Positions 34,701 to 43,644 of a stretch of DNA of 64,000 nucleotides are shown in pieces. Under the pieces are notes generated by a model. That model had not been told where the DNA came from. It was given only the letters and a program-made list of their open reading frames with translations, and did no database searches. This stretch comes from Lobosporangium transversale. Its lineage: Eukaryota; Mortierellomycota; Mortierellomycetes; Mortierellales; Mortierellaceae. Position numbers and translations under genes: made by a program. The stretch spans positions 1,240,001 to 1,304,000 of the forward strand of contig NW_019028980.1 in assembly GCF_002105155.1 (NCBI RefSeq). Reading direction: 5' to 3'. The stretch's first letter is position 1, and the number at the start of each line of letters is the position of its first letter.

Positions 34701-37700
34701 TTCTCGAAGGAGGTGTTTCTTGCTTCCTCGGCTAAAGTACTCTCTCTTCCATGCTTCTTTGCGCTTGCATGGGTACTCCACCACTGGGTTGCCATCTTGA
34801 TGCTCGTAGATTGCTACTGCCAGTTCTGTCAAGTACCTAATCCCATTCTTTGCGAACCCTTCCTCACACAGTATCTGGAGCATCTCTCTATCTGTGCTAT
34901 CTGTTGTCGATATCTCACTTAGTCGCTTCTTGCCTCGTTCGATCCACGACTCAATGAACTGATCATACAGTGTGATGCGCTTGACCTGTGTTGTGGAGAT
35001 GCCTTGATGTGGGTCTATCATTCGTGGCAGCACTTGTAGTGCCATCGATAGTATGAATGGGTTCTTTACAAGCTCTTGTAGACTAGGGACCATCTTGAGT
35101 GCACACTGATAGTCCTCCACACTCCACAATATGCCTATACTTGCGACATACTGTTTGATGTACTCATCGATCTGCCTCCCAGAGAATGGTACAATCACAG
35201 CTTCTTGGAACAATCCAGCATCTGCTTGGTGGTTGCGGTCCATAGGCTGGAAGCGACTTCGATAGTCTACTCCAAGATACTCACTGCGACAGCTGATCAC
35301 CATCTGACACATCCATTCGCCAGCATGGTTGAGGTTGTTGGTAACATACAGGTTCTTGGTCTGCATGGTCTCATCATATCCATCACACACCAAGATCAAT
35401 GACCGACTCCTCTTCAGTTCCTTGATCTGCTCACTCGTGAAGTCATACATCCGCAATTGCTTTGCAACCATATCTTTTGTTGGGTCATCGATGGCTGGCA
35501 GGTTAATGAACAGTGGGATGCGGCCATGGTTCTTTTGATACGCTTCCCACAGAGTGGACTCTAGATTGCGGTTGAATGTCGACTTGCCTGCTCCTGAATC
35601 ACCTTGGATGAGCAGCACTTTCTGCTCGCTCTTCAAGAACTCGTTCACTTTGTCCATCAATAGGAACGATTCGTCATCACTAGCTTGAGGATTCGCTTTG
35701 GCATATTGGTCAATGTAGAAGAACCTGTCGCCTCTTGTCTCCATCCGCTGTTGCTTGAGTAAACGTATGCTCTTCTCCACATCAGGCTTATTCTGTGCAC
35801 GATCGAGCAGTGATGGAGATGCAGGTGAAGGCAAGGTGGCAGTGAAAAGATGCTGTGTTGTTGGCTCATTGATATCTCTATCCGCAGCAAGGTCATGGAG
35901 GAGTGTCTCTGCAGCTACAGAGGAATACATGTGGAACATAGTGTACTATGCTTATTAGTATCGCTGCTTTTTGCAACTGAACCAACGACCTAATATTGAG
36001 GTAGCATGACTACTCACCTTGCAGGCCATCCTTCGTCGACAAGGCCAGCCTCTTGAGGATAAATATAATCCATTACTTGATCTCAGGATGGTGACCCCAA
36101 TCATTGTCATTCTTGTATATCTCTCCAAGGAGAGCGACTGCATCTTCTCGAATTTCAAGGGTCGACTCTGTGTTGGCTGCAAGCTGTCCTAAGCGCTGAC
36201 ATAGACCCCATTGGAACTCTAGCCTTTGTCGACAAGGTGACTTATACACAAGGGCCTTGAACTTGACGATCTCGCCTGTCTGGAGGAATGCATCAATTCC
36301 ACGGAGTGCAGGATACCATGCACTCTTGTGACTAAAGCTGAGTCCTTCTTCCATACACTGCTTGAATGTAACCCCACTCTCATACAGTGAAACTGCGTTG
36401 TTGTACATACTCAAACTCTTGTCAATAGCTCTTGTCACAGATGGAAGCTGCTTTTGAATGTTGGTTAGCTCGTCCATAAAGACATTTAGATCCAGGTCTT
36501 TGATTGCACTCACTACTCCAAACACTCCTCGAGCCACTGCTGATGTACGCCGAAGCATAGCTTGCATTAGCGTCTCATCATTTGGGATATATAGCAAAGC
36601 TTGAGAAGCATAGGCTGCATGGTATGCCAGGTGAGGATCAGAGCTCTCTTGTAGTTCTTTCAAGTAGGCTGCTAGTGGTTCATGGAGTTGTTCTCGCTTC
36701 AGACCCTTGACTTGGTTGTCGACCATGGCATCCAGCACATGTGAGACTGTCACACACAGTTGATAGATGTGACTGCCACACTGTGAATGCGTGCTTTGTA
36801 AGCGAGAACTGAGGATATTGAGGATGTTGACCAGATCATCAGAATCGAGGTATCCAGGAGAAGCATGCTGCATCAGCTGAGCCAGTCCTTCGAGCAAATG
36901 AGTATCCAGCATGATATTCTGACTGATTCTGTTGATCAAGGCCATGAGCACTGCCCTGTATTGATCATAGTCAAGGACTGGAGCCAGCATCACAACCTCA
37001 GCAACAGCAGGCCCATTCTTGACACTCTCCTGGATGAAGATTGCAATGACATCTGAAGCCAGGTTGTAAAGTCGGAGTTGCTCATCTTGATCATTCGATA
37101 TGGCTAGGAACCACTGTTGCTCCTGGTCTGTGAGAGCAGTCAGTGATCGATGTGCGGTGTGAAGCAGACTAAGGCAGTAGACAAGCTGATGGGTACTATC
37201 CAGATGAGCACCTAGGTCAGGCAGACTGTACTTGTGCACCACTGGAGGGACATCGTGGTCAAATATTTCTTTTGAGGAAGTTGGAGGCTTATGGGTTGTA
37301 GAGGCCTCTGGTGCTTTGATAACATTGTCCGCTCCATTGGTATGGGCATTGGTACTTTGTTGAGCACTTTTGTTACTGTTGCTATTGACGCTGTTGTCAC
37401 TTTGAGTACCATTGCTGTTGCTGCTTTCATTATTGTTACAATCGTGATCATCTTTGCTTATGTTGGCAGGTTGGTGAAGCGTATGAGAACTGTCTGAAGC
37501 TAGATTGGCTTGTCGTACATGACCCCATTCGGCTGCGTACTTGTGGCCTCTTTTCGAATGATCTGGATGACCAAGATTGTCGAATAGCTCACCGATATCA
37601 TTCAGAGCAGCACCGATTGTTTTACACAATGTTTTATCTGTTGAGGCTGAGAGAAGAGACTTTCGTTCAGACCGGTGTATTCGAGAAAGAGCACTCTCAG

Positions 37701-37833
37701 CATCCAAACAGATCTCCAAAGCGAGCACAGGGTCGTTTGTCTTGTGTGCATGTTCCAAGTAGATGGTAGCAAGGTCTAAGGCTTTTTGAGGTAGGAGCTG
37801 ACTCCGTTTGGGCATGCTTTGCATCCATCTCAT
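31785..37833 (-). CDS. NLR copy 4: full-length relative of copy 5, probably broken by a nonsense codon in exon 1
   Basis: Exon 1 is 37833-36018 and exon 2 is 35914-31785 (5946 nt). The start ATG gives MRWMQSMPKRSQL, shared with copy 5. Domains: N-terminal helical region; Asn/Ser linker (NNNESSNSNGTQSDNS); Arm-like domain; NACHT with Walker A GDSGAGKST and Walker B LILVCDGYDE; pentapeptide repeats GADLRKVDLRG; about 15 WD40 repeats. Codon 587 (36075-36073) is TAA where copy 5 has CAA, 18 codons before the exon junction. Exon 2 is fully open (1376 codons) and has an ATG 9 codons before the junction in the intron-proximal sequence, so a NACHT-WD40 product alone is possible. The AG acceptor of the leader intron seen in copy 5 is CTG here. 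Most likely a recent pseudogene or a gene making separate partial products. Confidence 0.75.
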
Positions 37834-38017
37834 TTCTTCTTCTTTTCTTTCCCAGCCAGAAGTCGGTTAAAGCAATAGTGATTTGTTAGATTGATGACGT
37901 TTCATTAGCAAAGCAACCAACCAACTAGTTAATCGTAGTGAAGGAAGCCTTACAATGAAGGACTTGAGAACATGAATGGTGTATAAGATAGTCTACAATA
38001 CGACGGAGAAGTCGAGT

Positions 38018-38026
38018 AATATAAAA
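38018..38026 (-). promoter_or_regulatory. TATA-like element of NLR copy 4
   Basis: On the minus strand TTTTATATT, followed by ACTCGACTTCTCCGTCGTAT, the same words in the same order as before copy 5 (43454-43462). It is 185-195 bp before the ATG. Confidence 0.45.
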
Positions 38027-38125
38027 GGGAGAGGGGAGAATGGGAAAGAACAGTGAAAGGAGAAAAAAAAAAAAAGAGAGCAGTTCGACACCTCAACGAT
38101 GGGGAACAAGGTGGCGAAGGCGGTT

Positions 38126-38734
38126 AAAATAAATAAAGAAATAAATATACACAATGGTATAATATTTCTTTGAAGCGACATCTTTACGAACACCATGGCT
38201 TTTTTTGCATACAAGTGTCTGTTTTCATGCATTTTGGAGAAAAAGAATAAACAAGACGCATGAAAGATCTATAGTATTTGCGGTCACCCTGCCCCGACAC
38301 CATGTGAAAAAAAAAAAAAAAAAAAAAAAACTATGAAATATCACACTCCTTTTCCATACACCCATCCTTGCCAGAAAACTCATCCTCACATAGGAATATA
38401 AAATAAAGAAACACATCACACACGCACATTCATTTATCTACACCACCATATCTTTAGCATCCACTACCACCAAGACAACCAGGGCTTCCAAGGCCACACT
38501 TCAAGCCACCAGACGCTGATTAGTCTATGAACACATTGGAAACGTCTTTCCTTTGGTATGCTTCTTTGTGTCACATCACATTAAACTGGGTTTTAGATTA
38601 TTGGCGTACAATTGAACTCTTTATTCCTTTCCCAAGAACAATTGACATTAGACATTAGACATTAGACATTAATTAAACATTTTGTAATTTACATTCTGCT
38701 CTCATTCTGCTCCCCTATTCGCTATTTTCCATTC
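38126..38734. other. Intergenic, left side of the inverted-duplication spacer
   Basis: Homology between the arms ends near 38125. The stretch has an A run at 38306-38330 and four copies of a 7-base unit GACATTA at 38646-38673, shortly before the secreted protein gene. No gene seen. Confidence 0.6.
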
Positions 38735-39373
38735 ATGTTTAATCCTCTTTCCTTTGCAAGGAGTCTGTTCCTTGCGTGTCTCAGTACTGGGTTGGTCCTC
38801 CTATTATCATCATCTTCTTTTTCTTCTTCCTCCTCAATCTATTTCGTCTCTGCTCAATCCCAGAATTGCCACAGTTGTATCAAACGTACAGTCCCTCTTG
38901 TCGACAACTGTTCTGCTCTGACGCCCGCTCAATATCAAACCCTGGACAAGTTAATCCATGGAGCCAAAGTTCATGAGAACATTGGTGTCTACCATCGTGA
39001 GGATCCCAAAGGGTTTGACTGCTTGGTCGCTTTGATGTGGGATATCGTTCATTACAAGGCAAAGCTCTGGGGTGCTTGTCTAGACCCCAAAACTGCTTGT
39101 CCCTGGGGAGAAATGATGCATTATTTCACAATCATCCCTAAAATCGCGTCCATCTATGGTGCTCAGAACCCACCTGTAGGTTTTCTTTTCTTTTTTTTTT
39201 TTTCTTTTTTTTTTTTTTTTCCTTTTTCAAAAAGCGCTTCCGGAATAAAGGGGTGAGGAGAGGAGGGGAATGATTTTCTCGTTAACGCTTTTTCTCTCTC
39301 TCTTTTTTCTTTTTCTTTCTTTCCTGGCTTTTAATCTGTATAGGCTCCCATCTTGGTCGATGCACCCAAGTAA
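38735..39373 (+). CDS. Small secreted cysteine-containing protein, function unknown
   Basis: Exon 1 is 38735-39175 and exon 2 is 39344-39373 (471 nt, 156 aa). The N-terminus has a long hydrophobic segment (SLFLACLSTGLVLLL) then a Ser run and a likely signal-peptide cleavage after YFVSA. The mature part has six Cys: a close pair CHSC, then VDNCSAL, GFDCLVAL, GACLDP and TACPWGE, consistent with three disulfides. The segment MMHYFTIIPKIASIYG is hydrophobic. The last exon adds only APILVDAPK. I do not recognise a family. A secreted or cell-wall role is inferred from the signal peptide and Cys pattern. It lies in the inverted-duplication spacer, transcribed toward the RPEL gene. Confidence 0.75.
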
Positions 39374-39579
39374 AAAAAAAAAAAAAAAAAATCTTCTTGC
39401 AGACCAATTCCTAATTCAACCAATTCTTTTCTTTTCCTTACTCTGAAAAGTCATCAATCACTCTAATAAACAAATAATGTTAGACATCCATTTAAACAGA
39501 CAGACAACCAGATATTTTTCTCATTATTATTGTTTATTGCTCCTTAGTTGAATGTTATATACAAGATCACTTCTTTACT

Positions 39580-40388
39580 TTAGATGAGGACATTCTTTTG
39601 GAGGCGTGTCTCAGCACCGAGAGGCTCGTCAACGGTTGCGTGGAGGCCACTTCCTGTCTGTTGCTGAGCATTGGGTACGGCATCGGACTCTAAATCATTC
39701 ATTAGGAAATAGGAAAGAAGAAGGAAAGAATTAAAAAGGGGAAAATAGAAAAAAAGTCATTTGTCGATTAAGATAATGTAAAAAAAAAAAAAAAAAAAAA
39801 AAAAGAAAAGCTTTCCCTTTTTTTTTTCTTCCTCGGCCACTCTATCAGGTTTCTTTATTATTATTATTTTTTTACTCACCCTGAAGGATATGGTGGTTCA
39901 CCAACTCTGAGACTGGAGGACGGTGTTCCAACTTGTGGTTAAGGGTGTTCTCAAGTTGAGCCTTCTTGAGTTCCTCCGCCTGTTGTTGGAGTGCTGGCGC
40001 AACCTTGGGATCTAATTTGGAAAAATAAAGAAAAGAAAAAAAAAAAAGCATTTGTCAGTCCTCGCATCCTATTCAATTATATTCTTCCCACGCACACATG
40101 CATTATAGCTTCATTGCTAATGCTGTTATTATCACCTTTAAGGATGTTCCTCTCAACAAGTTCCTCAGGCGCGGGACGTTCTTTCAAGAACTTGTCGAGT
40201 CCTTCTGCAGCCTTGACATGTTCAGCATGTGCAGTAGCGGGATCGATATTCTCAGCTGTCGATGATGAATGGAAAGAATGAATAATAAAATAAAAGAAAA
40301 AAGAAAATAGAAATTAGTTTTCGTTTTCGATTCCCTCCTGTTTTTCCTAAAGTCCTTCATTTGCTTGCCCAGATGAGAACATACACAT
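39580..40388 (-). CDS. RPEL-repeat protein
   Basis: Exons on the minus strand are 40388-40385, 40255-40136, 40011-39880 and 39689-39580 (366 nt, 121 aa). The first exon is a 4-base coding piece, ATGT, before a GTATGT donor; joined to the next exon it gives MSENIDPATA, and all later phases agree. Two RPEL motifs are clear: LDKFLKERPAPEELVERNIL and LNHKLEHRPPVSELVNHHIL. In animals RPEL motifs bind G-actin (MRTF, Phactr); short fungal proteins made almost only of RPEL repeats are known from genome annotations but their role is unclear. A third, decayed repeat may lie at the C-terminus (AETRLQKNVLI). The tiny first exon is inferred, not proven; the rest is well supported. Confidence 0.8.
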
Positions 40389-40787
40389 GGTTATAGTTGT
40401 TTCAATGGTTGGAAATAGCTGAATGGAAAGAGGATTGGGAAAGAAAGTAGTAAGAATTGGTCAAAACTAAGCTAAGAATGTGGGGAATTTACACCATTTT
40501 ATATTTTTAAGCTTCTTGTGATGATGACATGACGTCTTTTGCATGACTTTGTTGTGCTGTGTGTCGTGTACATGTACAGCAAATTTTTTTTTTTTACAAA
40601 CAAATCGTCATTTCATCCACCCCTCATCTCAACCATGTCCATGTCAAGCACATGCAGCAAATGTATAAATAAACAACATGCAGCCCCCTTCATCAAATGC
40701 TTTTTTGTTTTTTGTTTTTTTTAACTCTTTTTATTTCTTGAAAACAATTTATTTGTAATCTGGATATTTTATAATGAGCAGATCCAA

Positions 40788-42636
40788 TTAGAAAGTGCTC
40801 CAGGACCAGTCGTGTGGGACACTTGGCATTGGCATCACTGTCGGATCTAACATAAAGTAAAAACAAGTTTTTAGACACTCGGCTTCTGTTCTTTTTGGAG
40901 ACTATAAATAGCTATGAGAATAATAATAGTAGTAAGAAATAACAATATGTCACCCGGAGCATTTTTGTTTACCTGTCGATGGTCGTCTTTTGATGGGGAT
41001 TGTCCTTGATGAAGGGCTTTTCCTCCTGACAATATCTAGTGATTTTTTTTTTTAAAAAAAAAGAAGAAGAAAGGAGAATGGAAAACAAAAAAAGTGTTAA
41101 AAAAAAAAAAAAAAAAAGTGCTGTGCTTTCAAAATGACGCGACGGCTTAAATATTAGTCAAGTGCGTATACAAGATGAAAAATATAAACATGGATTGTAT
41201 GTGTTTTTACCATCTCGTCCAATGGCTTCCCGTGTGGATTGTCCACCCAAGAATCCATCTGGGATACGTCCTATATTCGGCCTTTGAGTCGCTGCTGAAA
41301 TAATGGGTGATAACGAGATCTTTGGCGCAGAAAAGGGATCTGTAGAATTGGCACTACTATTGCCTCCACTATTTGCGCTATGGTATACACTGTTGTAACT
41401 AGAACTACTGTTGTTGTTGTTGCTGTTGCTGTTATTGTTGGAATTGCCGTAGCTATTATTGAAGATATAGTCGCTATTGCTGCTGGTCGGGGTTTTTCCT
41501 TGCCAACGTTCAAACTGTTCAAAACATCCGACACATGCTCGACTCTTCCTTCCTTCTATCGGGTTGAAATCCAATGCTTGATCGAGCGGAACTTCTTTTG
41601 AACAATGTGTGCTGCAAAAGATGTCTCCACATCTGTTACATTAAATTAGAAAATAAAAATAAAAATAAAAATTAGAAATTAGAAATAAGAAATAAGAATT
41701 AAGAATTAAGAATTAAAAATAAATAAAGAGAAACATTTAAATGTCTTTCTTTCCCACGGACTAATTTGTCATGTTGGCATCATTTGTTCATTTGTATGAC
41801 AAAGAAAAAAAAAAAAAAAATCGAAAAAAAGTAAATTCCATACTTTCTACAGTGGTGTCGTCGGTCAAAGAGTCCGAATTCAACTCGGCATCCTGGCCAA
41901 GTGCAAACATTCGTGCTACTATCGGGCTACAAGAGAGGAAAAAAAGAAAAGAAATAAAATAAATAAACTGCGTATCTCTTTGAGTAAAAAAATAAAAAAA
42001 GAAAAGTTTCGAATAGAGGAGACGCTATTATTTTCTTACCTTCCAGTGTGCACGGCTAGGTCCAGTTATGCCTAAGGAGGCATTGCTTCTCAACGAATCA
42101 TTATCTCGATCAAACCGATCACCGCTGATATAGCTCTGGCTATGACTATGACTTTGACTTTGACTTTGATTATAGCCGCTACTGTTGCTGTTACTGCTGC
42201 TGTTATAAGACATCAGCGGCGCAGAGGCTATGCGTCGACGTGTTGAACTCCAAACTCCGCTAATGTCACTCATCAATTTGGACCCTCTTGCTCCATCTCC
42301 TCCTTTGTTACCACTGCCGGCACTGCTGGTATTGCTATTATTACTACTAATATTACTATAGTTATGATGACTGTTGTTATGATGATTGGTAGGCGAGGAA
42401 TCTACAGAGGCCGAGGGATATCTGGCCCTTCGTTGTTGCTGAAGTTGTTGTCGTGGCTGTGATTGGGGTTGGGGTAGCGGTGGTAGATGTTGTTGTTGCT
42501 CCAACACCCGCATTTGATACTCTCGTTGCTGTTTCTCGAAAACTGCTTGACGGTATTGTGGTGGGAGTTGTGAATACTTTTGGTCGATATCTTGTATCGT
42601 AGGGGGTCTTGCTGTGTGCTGTTGAAGGTGTGCCAT
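40788..42636 (-). CDS. FYVE-type zinc finger protein
   Basis: Exons on the minus strand are 42636-42040, 41926-41844, 41632-41211, 41035-40973 and 40846-40788 (1224 nt, 407 aa; phases agree). Residues 1-199 are low complexity: a Gln-rich start (QQQHLPPLPQPQSQ), then Asn/Ser/His runs. The FYVE domain spans the junction of exons 2 and 3, residues about 200-260: CTWPGC, the signature RRHHCRKCG, then FCSTHCSKEVPLD and RACVGC. The RRHHCR signature binds phosphatidylinositol 3-phosphate in known FYVE proteins, placing it on endosomal or vacuolar membranes. After it comes an Asn/Ser linker and a C-terminus ending PHDWSWSTF. The usual WxxD motif before the first Cys pair is not evident. An ATG further upstream (42795) would add a Phe/Ser-rich stretch, which I consider leader sequence. 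Confidence 0.85.
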
Positions 42637-43349
42637 TGGGTGAAGACTTTTTTTTACAATCGATAAAGGGTATTGTGTTGTTTGAGAAAAAGGAAACAAA
42701 AGAGAGGTAAAGCAAAGTTGGATGAATACAAATGAATGGATTAAATGAATGAACGAGCGAATGAACGAATGAAGCTGAACAGAAAGTTCCAACAAATTTT
42801 ACTCCACACATATACCCGAAGAGCCTTTTTTTCCCTCCAAAATTGAAGTGCATTTTCCCTCAAAAGGGAAATGTGTGATTGTCCTGTCTGATGTCTTTGC
42901 AAAATAAAGACATTAGAAAACATTAGTCCACCACAACCCATTCACTTTATTAAAAGTATATATATATATAAAAGTAGTAAAAGCCAATGCAATGGCATCA
43001 AAGGAGATTAGAGAATGAATCACTTTTTGTTGCTCCTTCAGATTTGTGGCACCAGTCTTGACATCTGATTCTCCTTCTCATCCAGCAGAGCAATAGTTGG
43101 CACACGGTTCAGGAACCTTGAGAAAGTACGGGTCAGTCATAATTATGGCAAGATGAAAGCTGACTTTGTTCCCCTCTTCTCCTTCTCTCTGCCACATGTA
43201 AATAGACAGCTGGAAAAGTGTAGCTGCTTTGGCCACCAAGGAGGAGGGAGATAAAAAAAAAGGAATATGCAAAGTAAAAAAAAAAAAAAAAAATCTTGAT
43301 GGTTTACACAAAGAAAATATTGCGCCCCCATCTTTTTTTTTTTTGACTG
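42637..43349. other. Intergenic, right side of the inverted-duplication spacer
   Basis: Probable promoter and leader of the FYVE gene (42640-42900), a short TA repeat at 42957-42970 and A/T runs at 43277-43294 and 43331-43342. No gene is supported; small ORFs lack motifs. Confidence 0.55.
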
Positions 43350-43453
43350 CCTTCGCCGCCTTGTTCCCCATCATTGAAGAGTCGAACCACTCCCATTTTT
43401 TTTTCTTTTCCTTCCACTATTCTTTCAGCACATCATCCATTCTTCCATCTCCC

Positions 43454-43618
43454 TTTTATATTGCTCGACTTCTCTGTCGTATTATAGACTATCTTATACA
43501 CATTCACGTTCTCAAGTTCTCCACTGTAAGGCTTCCTCCGCCGTCATTAACTTGTTGGTCGCTTTGCTGATGAAACATCACCAATCTAACGAACCGCTAT
43601 TGCCTTTATCAATTACAG
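43454..43618 (+). promoter_or_regulatory. Promoter and 5' UTR intron of NLR copy 5
   Basis: TATA-like TTTTATATT at 43454-43462, then CTTCTCTGTCGTATTATAGAC, shared with copy 4 and, in part, copy 2. Leader intron: donor CCACT|GTAAGG at 43526, acceptor CAATTACAG ending at 43618, 26 bp before the ATG at 43645. Removing it eliminates an upstream ATG. Confidence 0.55.
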
Positions 43619-43644
43619 GCTGTGAAAGAAAAAAACAAAGAAAA

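Larger units (their letters stand above)
31455..38125 (-). repeat. Left arm of a large inverted duplication (contains NLR copy 4)
   Basis: Read on the minus strand this stretch aligns by eye with 43350-50075 on the plus strand, from the CGCCTTCGCC(A/G)CCTTGTTCCCCATC-type upstream block through the whole gene to the 3' flank CTCTGAACTCCAGCATG. The arms are about 6.7 kb and the spacer about 5.2 kb. Similarity is higher in the coding exons than in the flanks. Confidence 0.85.

Noticed and set aside
38646-38673. Four ATTAGAC units suggestive of telomere-like repeat
   Set aside because: Too few and not the TTAGGG type; a simple tandem repeat.
43552-43644. Upstream in-frame extension of NLR copy 5 from a TTG
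   Set aside because: Lies within the leader intron and lacks ATG; the paralogue start aligns with the ATG at 43645.
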